Assembly: GCA_023410675.1 (NCBI GenBank) | Contig: JAEYPM010000023.1 | Location: 12,884 to 76,883 of the forward strand | Length of the DNA: 64,000 bases | Direction: 5' to 3' | From: Bacillota bacterium | GTDB taxonomy: Bacteria; Bacillota; Clostridia; Lachnospirales; Cellulosilyticaceae | Position numbers and translations under genes: made by a program | Notes under the pieces: model-generated | The model's database searches: none | What the model was told of the DNA's origin: nothing | What the model saw: the letters and a program-made list of their open reading frames with translations, nothing else | In this document: one piece after another, positions 27,905 through 36,720 of the stretch | Position numbering within the stretch: position 1 is the stretch's first letter | How the letters are laid out: the number at the start of each line of letters is the position of its first letter

Positions 27905-28987
27905 GTGAAGGATGTAGCAGAACAAAAACTGACATTTAAATCTAGACTTGAGCAGTTAATTAATCTTGCAAGAGAAAGAAAAAATGTATTAGAGCAAGAA
28001 GATATTAATGATGTATTTGGTGACATGGAGCTCGAGCCTAGTAAAATTGATCAGATATATGAATATTTAGAGGCACAAAATATAGACATAGTAGGTAATA
28101 TTACTGATGTTGAAGTAGATGAATCCGATATCGACATTAATAATATACCAGAAGGAATAAGTATTGATGACCCTGTTAGAATGTATTTAAAAGAGATTGG
28201 AAAAGTACAACTTCTTTCTGCTGAAGAAGAAATCGAATTAGCTAAAAGGTTAGAAACTGGAGACCAAGAAGCAAAGAAAAAACTTGCAGAAGCTAACTTA
28301 AGACTGGTTGTAAGTATTGCAAAGCGTTATGTAGGAAGAGGCATGCTTTTTTTAGACCTTATACAAGAAGGTAATTTAGGACTTATTAAAGCCGTTGAAA
28401 AATTTGACTATACAAAAGGATTTAAGTTTAGTACTTATGCAACATGGTGGATTAGGCAAGCTATTACAAGAGCCATAGCCGATCAAGCACGTACCATTCG
28501 TATTCCAGTACACATGGTTGAAACAATAAATAAGTTAATGAGAGTATCTAGACAATTACTACAAGAATTAGGTAGAGATCCTCAGCCGGAAGAAATAGCT
28601 AAATATATGGATATGAGTGTGTCTAAAGTAAGAGAGATTATGAAAATTTCTCAAGAACCAGTATCTTTAGAAACACCAATTGGTGAAGAAGAAGATAGCC
28701 ATTTAGGTGACTTCATTCCAGATGAAGATATTCCCGTTCCAGCCGAAGCTGCTGCATTTACTTTACTTAAAGAGCAGCTTATTGAAGTATTAGATACACT
28801 TACTGAAAGAGAACAAAAAGTTCTTAGGCTTAGATTTGGTCTTGACGATGGCAGAGCAAGAACCTTAGAAGAAGTAGGAAAAGAATTTAATGTAACTAGA
28901 GAAAGAATTAGGCAGATTGAAGCAAAGGCTTTAAGAAAATTAAGGCATCCTAGTAGAAGTAAAAAACTTAAAGATTATTTAGAATAG
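27905..28987 (+). CDS. rpoD: Primary sigma factor RpoD/SigA
   Basis: About 360 aa. The N-terminal region 1.1 (QLINLARERKNVLEQEDINDVF) is followed by region 1.2 (DDPVRMYLKEIGKVQLLSAEEE), region 2 (ANLRLVVSIAKRYVGRG, YTKGFKFSTYATWWIRQAITRAIADQ), region 3 (RIPVHMVETINKL) and region 4 (LTEREQKVLRLRFGLDDGRARTLEEVG, VTRERIRQIEAKALRKLRHP). A TTG at 27896 is in frame, but GTG at 27905 sits at proper distance from AAAGG and gives the family-like start. Confidence 0.97.
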   Translation: MKDVAEQKLTFKSRLEQLINLARERKNVLEQEDINDVFGDMELEPSKIDQIYEYLEAQNIDIVGNITDVEVDESDIDINNIPEGISIDDPVRMYLKEIGKVQLLSAEEEIELAKRLETGDQEAKKKLAEANLRLVVSIAKRYVGRGMLFLDLIQEGNLGLIKAVEKFDYTKGFKFSTYATWWIRQAITRAIADQARTIRIPVHMVETINKLMRVSRQLLQELGRDPQPEEIAKYMDMSVSKVREIMKISQEPVSLETPIGEEEDSHLGDFIPDEDIPVPAEAAAFTLLKEQLIEVLDTLTEREQKVLRLRFGLDDGRARTLEEVGKEFNVTRERIRQIEAKALRKLRHPSRSKKLKDYLE

Positions 28988-29050
28988 AAGTTGGCTCTTC
29001 AACTTCTGTTTTCTATGATATCAATAATATAATAGTAAAGGAGTGCTGTC

Positions 29051-29749
29051 TTGTTGCAGTTAACAAAAAGACTGGCTGCAGTTGCTAATTTTGTTCCTAG
29101 AGATGCACATGTTGCAGATATTGGAACAGACCATGCCTATATACCTATTTATCTTGTTACAAATAGTATCACTAACTTTTGTATAGCAACTGATATCAAT
29201 AAAGGACCTATTTTAAAAGCTCATAGGAATTTATTAAAGTATCAGATAGACACACAACATATTATACTCAAGCAGGCAAAAGGATTACAAGGTATTCGTG
29301 AATATAATTTAGACACAATAATTATATCAGGTATGGGTGGTTATCTTACTATAGATATTTTAAAAAATGATTTGGATGTTGTAAAGGGGATAAAGCAACT
29401 TATTTTGCAACCGCAGCAAGATATCCCTGAAATTAGAAGGTTCTTACATTCAATTAAATTTAAAATTGACGATGAAGTGTTTTTAGAAGATGAGGGTAAA
29501 TATTATACAATACTCAGTGCATCTCATGGTAAAGAAAAGTATGAACATGAATATGAATATGTTTATGGTAAGATATTAATTCAAAAAAACAATAGTGATT
29601 TTAATAAATGGATGTATGAAAGAGATGAACAATTAATGTGTATAAAAATGCAACTATCTAATATTAATACTGAGAGTGTTATTCAAAGAATTAAAGAAAT
29701 AGATGAAGAACTGTTATTGCATAGAGAGGTAATGAAATGTATATCTTAG
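29051..29749 (+). CDS. trmK: tRNA (adenine(22)-N(1))-methyltransferase TrmK
   Basis: 232 aa SAM-dependent methyltransferase modifying A22 of tRNA. It shows VADIGTDHAYIPIYL (SAM-binding motif I), ATDINKGPILKAHRN and IISGMGGYLTIDIL, with a C-terminal coiled coil. TTG start after AAAGGAG. It sits between rpoD and the Nif3-like gene, as in other Firmicutes, and overlaps the next gene by 13 bases. Confidence 0.92.
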   Translation: MLQLTKRLAAVANFVPRDAHVADIGTDHAYIPIYLVTNSITNFCIATDINKGPILKAHRNLLKYQIDTQHIILKQAKGLQGIREYNLDTIIISGMGGYLTIDILKNDLDVVKGIKQLILQPQQDIPEIRRFLHSIKFKIDDEVFLEDEGKYYTILSASHGKEKYEHEYEYVYGKILIQKNNSDFNKWMYERDEQLMCIKMQLSNINTESVIQRIKEIDEELLLHREVMKCIS

Positions 29750-30834
29750 GAGATATTATTAAAGAAATAGAAACTTTATATCCACAGGATTTAGCAGAAA
29801 CTTGGGATAATGTAGGCCTACTAATCGGTAGTCAATTTCAAAAAGTAAATAAAATGCTATGCGTGCTTGATATTAATGAAGAAGTTGTACAAGAAGCGAT
29901 TACACAGAAGGTGGATTGTATTTTTACGCACCATCCCTTTATATTTAAACCTCTTAAAAATCTTAATTTTGATGATCCAACGAATAAACTAATTAAAACC
30001 TTAATCATGAACAACATTTCTGTATATACTGCACATACTAATTTGGACATTGCTCGTGATGGTATAAATGATATTTTATGTTCTTTACTTGAAATTAACA
30101 TAGCTGGTATTCTAGAAATAACTAATAACAAAAAATTATGCAAATTTATTGTTTATGTACCTGAAGAATATTACGATCATGTACGTCGTGTGATCATAAA
30201 TTATAATCCATGTCTTATTGGCGATTATAAAGGGTGTACTTTTACATCATTAGGAGAAGGTACCTTTATACCTTTAAATCAAAGTAAACCTTATATAGGT
30301 GAAATTGGATCGTTAGAAGTAGTAGGAGAAAGAAAAATAGAATGTGTTATTGAAAAAGATAATTTGTCAGATATTATGCAGCAAATTAAAAGGGTTCATC
30401 CGTACGAAGAAATAGCCTTTGATTTAATTGAGATAGAGAATATAAGCAAACAAAGTGGTATAGGTAGATATGGAACCATTCCAAAAACAACTGTATGTGA
30501 ATATATAGAAAAAGTTAAAGAAAAACTCTCTATACCCTATGTAAAATTAATCGGTGAATCAAACAAAGTTGTAGAAAAGGTTTCAGTATGTTCTGGTAGT
30601 GGAAGTAACTACATTAAGCAGGCAGCCCATGTATCTGATTTATATATTACTGGAGATATTAAATACCATGATGCACAAGAGGCACTTAATATAGGTCTTA
30701 CGGTTTTAGATGTGGGGCACTATTCTTCTGAAAACGCTGCATTACCATATGTAGTAAAACATATAAAGAATCGTCTTTCTAATATAGAAATCATTTGTTC
30801 TAAGGTAGATGGTAATGTGTTTAAAATACTATAA
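29737..30834 (+). CDS. Nif3-like dinuclear metal center protein (DUF34)
   Basis: 365 aa with two conserved metal-binding NIF3 halves (ETWDNVGLLIGSQ, CIFTHHPFIFKPLK, YTAHTNLDIARDG, ITGDIKYHDAQEAL, VLDVGHYSSE) and an inserted PII-like central domain (about residues 130-230), as in long Bacillus forms. The family forms hexameric rings with a dinuclear metal site; the substrate is not established, and a GTP cyclohydrolase I type 2 annotation is a common but weak transfer. Translationally coupled to trmK. Confidence 0.9.
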   Translation: MYILGDIIKEIETLYPQDLAETWDNVGLLIGSQFQKVNKMLCVLDINEEVVQEAITQKVDCIFTHHPFIFKPLKNLNFDDPTNKLIKTLIMNNISVYTAHTNLDIARDGINDILCSLLEINIAGILEITNNKKLCKFIVYVPEEYYDHVRRVIINYNPCLIGDYKGCTFTSLGEGTFIPLNQSKPYIGEIGSLEVVGERKIECVIEKDNLSDIMQQIKRVHPYEEIAFDLIEIENISKQSGIGRYGTIPKTTVCEYIEKVKEKLSIPYVKLIGESNKVVEKVSVCSGSGSNYIKQAAHVSDLYITGDIKYHDAQEALNIGLTVLDVGHYSSENAALPYVVKHIKNRLSNIEIICSKVDGNVFKIL

Positions 30835-30848
30835 AAGGTGTGATCAAT

Positions 30849-32507
30849 ATGAATGCAAAAATAAGTGTAAGCTTAACAAATGGAACTATTATAGAAATGG
30901 AGCAAGGAAGTACTTTATATGATGTCAGCGTCCAAGTTGAAGATCAATATAAATATCCGATTATTCTTGGGAAAATTGGTTCTTCACTTAGAGAGTTAAA
31001 TTATGTACTTAATGATGATGTTTGCGATGTATCTTTTTTGGATCTAAGTCATAAAGATAGTATGAGGGTCTATCAAAGAAGTGCAACCTTTTTATTAATA
31101 GTTGCAAGCAAAAGAATTATCCCTAATTCTCAAGTAATTGTTAATCATCATATTTCTGGAGGGTATTTTTGTGAATTTTTAGACCATGCCATGTGTACTG
31201 CAGAAAATATTTTAGCCATTGAAAATGAAATGCGAAGCCTTGTCAATCAAGAACTTCCTATAACGAAAAAAACTGTTTCTGTTGATGAAGCTATTAAATA
31301 TTTTGAGAATAATAATATGACTGATAAAAGTGAACTACTCAAGTATAGAAGAGTATCTACAGTTAATTTATATTCTCTTGATTCAATTAAGGATTACTTT
31401 TATGGTTATATGGTTACCAATGTCAAATATATTAAACTTTTTAAGCTTGTTCCTTATGCCCATGGCTTTATACTCATGTTTCCTGATGAAAAAAATCCAG
31501 ATCAACTCCCAGAGATTACTCCCCAGCCAAAACTTTCAGCTATCTTCAGAGAATCAGAAAAATGGGCAAGAATTTTAGATGTAGATATAGTTGCTTCACT
31601 TAATAATACTATAGCTAGAGGCGATGCTGAGGATCTTATAAAGATTTCAGAAGCATTGCATGAGAAGAAGATTGCTCAAATTGCAGATAAAATTTTGGAA
31701 AGACCGAAAGTAAAACTTGTACTTATTGCAGGCCCTTCATCATCAGGGAAAACAACATCTGCCCAAAGATTATGTATACAGCTACGTGTAAATGGATTAA
31801 AACCTCATGTGATTTCTCTTGATGATTACTTTGTAGATAGAGAACATACACCAAAAGATGAAGATGGTAAATATGACTTTGAAAGTATTGATGCAATAGA
31901 TGTACAATTATTTAATGAACATGTCTCTAAACTTATCAAAGGTGAAGAGGTAGAAATACCACGTTTTAATTTTATTACTGGTCAAAGAAATGCTTTAGGA
32001 AAAAAGTTAAAACTTAATGATACAGACATTTTAATAATTGAAGGAATTCATGGCTTAAATGAAAAATTAAGCTATGCTATTCCAAAAGAAAATAAATTTA
32101 AAATTTATGTAAGTTGTTTAACACAGCTTAATATTGATTATCATAATCGGATTCCTACAACAGATACAAGACTTATACGCCGAATGGTAAGAGATAATAA
32201 GTATAGAGGAATATCTGCTGAGAAAACAATTGAACTATGGAGCTCTGTAAGAAGAGGTGAAAATAAAAATATTTTCCCATTTCAGGAAGAAGCAGATGTT
32301 ATGTTTAACTCTGTATTAATCTATGAATTAGCTGCACTTAAGCAAAAGGCGGAACCTTTACTTTTTGGAATTGAAAGAGATTCTCCTTACTATCGTGAAG
32401 CAAAAAGACTATTAAAATTTTTAGAATATTTCCTACCTATTGATACTGCAACAATACCTGTAAATTCAATACTTAGGGAGTTTGTAGGTGGTAGCTGTTT
32501 TAATTAA
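30849..32507 (+). CDS. Uridine kinase-like nucleoside kinase with N-terminal TGS domain
   Basis: About 552 aa. Residues 1-60 form a TGS/ubiquitin-like domain (KISVSLTNGTIIEMEQGSTLYD), and about 60-240 resemble the ThrRS editing-associated region (VNHHISGGYFCEFLDHAM). The C-terminal P-loop kinase is of the phosphoribulokinase/uridine kinase type: LIAGPSSSGKTTSAQRL, SLDDYFVDREHTPKDEDGKYDFES, ILIIEGIHGLN. This fusion is common in Clostridia; the acceptor nucleoside is unproven. ATG at 30849 is chosen over GTG at 30840, which lies in the AAGGTG ribosome binding site. Confidence 0.9.
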   Translation: MNAKISVSLTNGTIIEMEQGSTLYDVSVQVEDQYKYPIILGKIGSSLRELNYVLNDDVCDVSFLDLSHKDSMRVYQRSATFLLIVASKRIIPNSQVIVNHHISGGYFCEFLDHAMCTAENILAIENEMRSLVNQELPITKKTVSVDEAIKYFENNNMTDKSELLKYRRVSTVNLYSLDSIKDYFYGYMVTNVKYIKLFKLVPYAHGFILMFPDEKNPDQLPEITPQPKLSAIFRESEKWARILDVDIVASLNNTIARGDAEDLIKISEALHEKKIAQIADKILERPKVKLVLIAGPSSSGKTTSAQRLCIQLRVNGLKPHVISLDDYFVDREHTPKDEDGKYDFESIDAIDVQLFNEHVSKLIKGEEVEIPRFNFITGQRNALGKKLKLNDTDILIIEGIHGLNEKLSYAIPKENKFKIYVSCLTQLNIDYHNRIPTTDTRLIRRMVRDNKYRGISAEKTIELWSSVRRGENKNIFPFQEEADVMFNSVLIYELAALKQKAEPLLFGIERDSPYYREAKRLLKFLEYFLPIDTATIPVNSILREFVGGSCFN

Positions 32508-32519
32508 AAGTCATAATTA

Positions 32520-32548
32520 TTGACAATACAAACATAATATGATAAAAT
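32520..32548 (+). promoter_or_regulatory. Sigma-A promoter of the RNase P RNA gene
   Basis: A perfect TTGACA at 32520-32525, a 17-base spacer and TAAAAT at 32543-32548 place the start near 32555, the expected 5' end of the RNase P RNA. Confidence 0.8.
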
Positions 32549-32554
32549 AATTTG

Positions 32555-32935
32555 TTGTTAAGTAAATCAGACAGTCGCACGTACATACTCCGAAAGGAAG
32601 TACTTGAGGAACGTCCGAGCTCCATAGAGCAAAGTGCTGGATAACACCCAGTGGAGGTGACTCTAAGGAAAGTGCAACAGAAATAAACCGCCTATGAAAA
32701 TAGGTAAGGATGGAAAGGTAAGGTAAGAGCTTACCGCTTCTTAGGTGACTGAGAGGGCTATGTAAACCCCACTTGGAGCAAGACCGTATAAAAAACACAA
32801 GCGTTTTACGTTTGAATAGCTGCTCGCTATGTTTTTGGGTAGGTCGCTAAAATATACTGGTAACTGTATATTTAGATAGATGACTGTTTAATACAGAACT
32901 CGGCGTATAGATTTGGTTAACAACCTAATAAGACA
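32555..32935 (+). ncRNA. rnpB: RNase P RNA
   Basis: About 380 bases. Catalytic RNA that trims the 5' leader of pre-tRNAs. Conserved blocks appear in order: GAGGAACGTCCGAGCTCC, the P10/11 region with CAACAGAAATAAACCGCC, GGTAAGGATGGAAAGGT, AGGGCTATGTAAACCCC ACTTGGAGCAAGACC, and the terminal ATGACTGTTTAATACAGAACTCGGCGTATAG. The 5' and 3' ends can pair. It has its own promoter and terminator. Exact ends are approximate. Confidence 0.95.
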
Positions 32936-32940
32936 TATGA

Positions 32941-32980
32941 TAGTCAAGTGTTTAGTAAGCTAACCACTTGGCTATTTTTA
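32941..32980 (+). terminator. Terminator of rnpB
   Basis: The stem TAGTCAAGTG pairs with CACTTGGCTA (one G-T pair) around a 14-base loop and is followed by TTTTTATAC. Confidence 0.8.
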
Positions 32981-33061
32981 TACAATAACAGTATTTTTCA
33001 GTGAAATAGGAAAGTATCCCTTGTCTATTTCTATTCACTCTAAACTATATATGTAAAATTC

Positions 33062-33112
33062 TAAACTGTCCCCTATATTAGTTATTATGTTTAACTTATA
33101 GAGGACAATTTA
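33062..33112. repeat. Imperfect inverted repeat between rnpB and the coat protein gene
   Basis: Sixteen-base arms (33062-33077 and 33097-33112, 14 of 16 complementary, core TGTCCCCTATA against TATAGAGGACA) separated by about 19 bases. No T run. It lies in the convergent gap 3' of both rnpB and the minus-strand coat gene. Function unknown. Confidence 0.5.
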
Positions 33113-33156
33113 GAGAAGATAAGCAATTTGACTTATTATTGTTTCTTTAAGATGAA

Positions 33157-33618
33157 CTATTGCAAAGAATAATAACCGTTTTGATGCATATAATTAAAAA
33201 TTTGTTCTCCATGTTCTTGTTCTTCTTTTTGAATATGATTTAGTACTTGTCTTGTATCATGATCTTTAAATTCAAAGATAGATGTGTTATAAATTGAAGA
33301 CACATGTTTTTCTGTCGCAAGAGCATCTTGGCAAATATCTGCATCATTTTGATTATAAGCAATTTGTGACTTTGTAATTTGAGAATTTGTTTGATTTTGC
33401 TGTTGCCCTTGTTGTGGCACAGAGGGAACATTTCCACTTAATATACTATTAATCGTGTTTAAATGCTGTTGTTCATGCTGTAAAATATAAGAAAATAGCT
33501 GTTTTAGTTCTGGGTCACAGGCTTGCGCCACATATTTAGTATATTTTTTTATACATAGCTCCTCTTGATCTTTTTCATCTTTTAATAACATGATTTCTTT
33601 CTGTGTTAATGATGTCAT
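33157..33618 (-). CDS. Spore coat protein, CotF-like
   Basis: 153 aa. Two helical segments resemble the ferritin-like CotF family (LTQKEIMLLKDEKDQEELCIKKYTKYVAQACDP; ADICQDALATEKHVSSIYNTSIFEFKD) and are separated by a Gln/Asn-rich linker (about residues 70-92). These proteins are in the spore coat of Clostridia and Bacilli, which implies an endospore-forming host. The minus-strand ATG follows GAGAGGAG by 7 bases. It is probably under a sporulation sigma factor, though I did not identify the promoter. Confidence 0.85.
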   Translation of the reverse strand: MTSLTQKEIMLLKDEKDQEELCIKKYTKYVAQACDPELKQLFSYILQHEQQHLNTINSILSGNVPSVPQQGQQQNQTNSQITKSQIAYNQNDADICQDALATEKHVSSIYNTSIFEFKDHDTRQVLNHIQKEEQEHGEQIFNYMHQNGYYSLQ

Positions 33619-33861
33619 CGTTTTTCTCCTCTCATTTTTTCTTAAACTACTTGTAATAATCTTCAGCGTTATTATAGGTTAAATAGCAAATAATTATACG
33701 TACTATAAATTAATTCTTTCATATACCTTGGAATGCTTTAATAATCTAATTATGATTTATTAATTTTAATAACTAATTGATGATTTATTTTAATTATATA
33801 TTTAATAATTAACAAAAATGTGTTAGAATTAATAAAAAAATTAATGCATTGGAGGATTATT

Positions 33862-34812
33862 TTGAAGACCGCAAATCGCAAGAAAAATGTATTTATTATT
33901 GTTGGTATTATATCAGCTATTGTTTTATGTTTTATTATAGCTTTATGTTTACTAGTTGCTAGTCGTACTAGCAAAGGGTTTCTTAACAATTTATCTGGGG
34001 ATATTGCAATTTTACGTGTTGAAGGGGAAATATCGGCTACTGAAGCTTCACTATTTTCATCAAATTCATACAATCATTCCTGGACATTAGATCAAATTGA
34101 TATGTTAATGAATAGACCAAGCAATAAAGGGTTAATATTAATAGTTAATACTCCTGGAGGGGGTGTTTATGAATCAGATCAGTTATACTTAAAATTAAAG
34201 CAATATAAAGAAACTACGAATCGTCCTATCTATGTATATATGACACAAATGGCGGCTTCTGGAGGCTACTATATTTCAATGGCTGCAGATAAAATATATG
34301 CTAATCGTATGACAACTACAGGGTCTATAGGTGTTATCATGTCACTAATTGATACAACTGAATTTCAAAAGAAACTTGGTTTTAAAACAGAAAATATTGT
34401 TTCAGGGAAGAATAAGGCAATGGGAAACCCTTTGACAAGTGAACAACGTCTCATTCTTCAGTCAATGGTTGATGAAATGTATAATATATTTGTTTCAATA
34501 GTATCTGAGAATCGCAAAATGGATATAGATAAAGTAAAACAGCTTGCTGATGGACGTATTTATTCAGCTTTACAAGCAAAAGAATTAGGATTGATCGATG
34601 CAATTGGTAATTTTGATGACGTAGTGAAAGATTTTAAAAGCACATATAATTTAGAAGATTGTAGTGTTAATGTATTATCACAAGAAAGAAGGATGTTTGG
34701 TGGATTAATGGGAATATTTTCTAAGAGAAACCAAATAGATGCTATCATGGATGTAATAAATAGTGAACATACTGGTAAACTTATGTATTACTATGATCCT
34801 CAATCCTATTAA
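33862..34812 (+). CDS. sppA: Signal peptide peptidase SppA (S49 family)
   Basis: About 316 aa with one N-terminal membrane segment (VFIIVGIISAIVLCFIIALCLLVA). It degrades signal peptides left in the membrane. The S49 domain shows ILRVEGEI, LILIVNTPGGGVYESDQLY, the serine loop MAASGGYYISMAADKIYAN, TTTGSIGVIM and the general-base Lys region NIVSGKNKAMGNPLT. TTG at 33862 follows GGAGG by 6 bases; the ATG at 33820 further upstream has no ribosome binding site. Confidence 0.92.
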   Translation: MKTANRKKNVFIIVGIISAIVLCFIIALCLLVASRTSKGFLNNLSGDIAILRVEGEISATEASLFSSNSYNHSWTLDQIDMLMNRPSNKGLILIVNTPGGGVYESDQLYLKLKQYKETTNRPIYVYMTQMAASGGYYISMAADKIYANRMTTTGSIGVIMSLIDTTEFQKKLGFKTENIVSGKNKAMGNPLTSEQRLILQSMVDEMYNIFVSIVSENRKMDIDKVKQLADGRIYSALQAKELGLIDAIGNFDDVVKDFKSTYNLEDCSVNVLSQERRMFGGLMGIFSKRNQIDAIMDVINSEHTGKLMYYYDPQSY

Positions 34813-34905
34813 TTAAAACTTGATTTCTTAAGCAAATTTGCTTATAGAGATAATAGAATGAATTTACTATACGAAAACCTATCTTATAATAAGTGAGGGA
34901 TGAAA

Positions 34906-36345
34906 TTGTCTGAAGGTAAAATCCATGAATTAGAAGAACAAATTGACTATTATCAAAAAGAAATATACAAAATACAACAAGATAATACTTTACTAATGGA
35001 GGAGGCAGAACATACTAGGAAAATTGTAGGCAGTTATAATTTTTTAAGAGAAGTTATTCTCTATATAGGAAATATAACTGAATACGATAGTTTGCTAAAT
35101 ACTATATGTGACGCAATCCTCGGTTTTGGTGTTAGTGAGGTTTTTATTATTTTGCATGAGAATGAAGATGAGTATTCTTTTACTGAGAGAGCACTTAGTA
35201 ATGAACTGATTGAAGAATTAATAAAGTCAAATGATAATAAAATTCTATATAACTTAGTTGATAATATTGGAGAATGTTGTTCCGAAAATAATAATTTAGT
35301 TATTAGTGATATTGAAAAGACGGATGGTCAAAATGTACTTGGCTATACAGCTGGATCTATACTTATTAGCAAATTAGAACGTAACAATCAGAAGAATGGA
35401 TATATATGCTTTAGACATTATGAACCTGATTTTTTTGAACCTACTATTATTGATACTTTGAATATACTGATACCGCCATTAAATATTTTTGTAGAAAATA
35501 GTATTTTATTAAAGAAAAATATTGAAATGGCAAATAAAGATAATTTAACTAGTATTTTTAATCGTAATCGACTAGAGAAATATACTTATGAAAATCAATA
35601 TTCCGAAAATATAACTGCTGTTATTAGTTTTGATGTTGATAGATTTAAGCTTGTAAATGATACTTATGGCCATGCTCAAGGTGATAAAGTACTTAAATAT
35701 CTTGGTATGTTACTGAATGATAATTATAAAAAAACGAACAATCAAATGGTTCCATTCCGTGTTGGCGGAGATGAATTTGTTGTCATGTGTGAAAACTTGA
35801 ATAAATCAAGTATCATTTCTTTTGTTAAAGAAATATCCATTCATTTTGTGGAGAAGTTTGGCAATTTATCACCACCTCAAGAAGATAAAAAGATTGGATT
35901 AAGTATTGGCGTATACTATAAAGAAAACTTTAAGTCTCATTTTGCCTTGAGTGATAAGATAAAACTATCCGATGAAGCTTTATATATCTCTAAAGAAAAT
36001 GGAAGAAATAGATATACAATACCTGATGCAATAGAAATTGTTAGGCATAGACTTCAATCTATAGTTGATAGTGAAAAGAATCGCTATTTAAGAAGAGGAA
36101 CTACTCAAGAGCTTAAAAATTCATTATGGTATTCTGAACTTTACCTAAGAAGTGATAAAATACTTACTTCTAAAGATGTTGCAATTCTAGAAAAATGTAA
36201 GAGAAAAGTAGATCATATGGTTTATCTAGATGATATTGTAGGTATGGTACTTTTAGATGTAAATAAAGATAAGTTTTCTGCTGATACTGTGCTTGAAAGA
36301 ATTAAAAGTACTATTGATTTTGATTTATCTCTTATTGAGATATAA
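34906..36345 (+). CDS. Diguanylate cyclase (coiled coil - GAF-like - GGDEF)
   Basis: About 479 aa soluble protein. An N-terminal coiled coil (residues 3-45) leads to a GAF-like sensory domain (about 48-195) and a GGDEF domain (about 210-365) with AVISFDVDRFKLVNDTYGHAQGDKVL and an intact FRVGGDEFV active site, so it should make cyclic di-GMP from GTP. No RxxD inhibitory site is present five residues before GGDEF. About 110 extra residues follow, of unknown role. TTG at 34906 is preferred because GAGGGAT would abut the ATG at 34900. Confidence 0.85.
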   Translation: MSEGKIHELEEQIDYYQKEIYKIQQDNTLLMEEAEHTRKIVGSYNFLREVILYIGNITEYDSLLNTICDAILGFGVSEVFIILHENEDEYSFTERALSNELIEELIKSNDNKILYNLVDNIGECCSENNNLVISDIEKTDGQNVLGYTAGSILISKLERNNQKNGYICFRHYEPDFFEPTIIDTLNILIPPLNIFVENSILLKKNIEMANKDNLTSIFNRNRLEKYTYENQYSENITAVISFDVDRFKLVNDTYGHAQGDKVLKYLGMLLNDNYKKTNNQMVPFRVGGDEFVVMCENLNKSSIISFVKEISIHFVEKFGNLSPPQEDKKIGLSIGVYYKENFKSHFALSDKIKLSDEALYISKENGRNRYTIPDAIEIVRHRLQSIVDSEKNRYLRRGTTQELKNSLWYSELYLRSDKILTSKDVAILEKCKRKVDHMVYLDDIVGMVLLDVNKDKFSADTVLERIKSTIDFDLSLIEI

Positions 36346-36358
36346 TGTTTTTTGCTTT

Positions 36359-36402
36359 AAAAGGTATTTAACCCACGCTGTGTTAAATACCTTTTAATTT
36401 TT
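36359..36402 (+). terminator. Terminator after the diguanylate cyclase gene
   Basis: A perfect 14-bp stem (36359-36372 with 36382-36395, AGGTATTTAAC/GTTAAATACCT) is followed by AATTTTTT. It ends at the stop codon of the minus-strand small gene and may act in both directions. Confidence 0.85.
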
Positions 36403-36554
36403 TAGTTTATATGATCACTTTGAAATCCTTCTCTTTTAATAGAATGTTTTTTTTGATTTGGATTATGGTTATGCCCTTCTTCAGTAAGCGGCGTCTGATA
36501 ATTACATTTTTTCATTCTTACTTCTTTACTATCTATTTGACTATCCTTTGCCAT
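36402..36554 (-). CDS. Small hypothetical protein (50 aa)
   Basis: 50 aa, hydrophilic, rich in Lys/His/Asn (MKKCNYQTPLTEEGHNHNPN). An ideal ribosome binding site (AAAGGAG, 8 bases before the ATG) supports translation; a longer frame starting at 36638 would have none. No recognised family. It has no operon partner, lying between the cyclase terminator and the ferredoxin gene. Confidence 0.55.
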   Translation of the reverse strand: MAKDSQIDSKEVRMKKCNYQTPLTEEGHNHNPNQKKHSIKREGFQSDHIN

Positions 36555-36720
36555 AAGAAAACACTCCTTTCTATAGATATAGAATACACATTTTATGTTC
36601 ACTCTATACAATGTGCATTCATTATAGAAAAACAACATTTATCTACTCAATCAAGTGTGAAGTATTTCAGTTGTTTCTCTATAGTATCTCTTAATTTTTA
36701 TTTATTATTTAAGAAATTAT

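Noticed and set aside
32517..32798. A 93-codon minus-strand frame between the nucleoside kinase and the coat protein gene
   Set aside because: It lies inside the RNase P RNA, whose conserved blocks, promoter and terminator explain the sequence; the translation resembles no protein.
33750..34073. A 107-codon minus-strand frame over the start of sppA
   Set aside because: It is antisense to the sppA ribosome binding site, signal anchor and first conserved strand.
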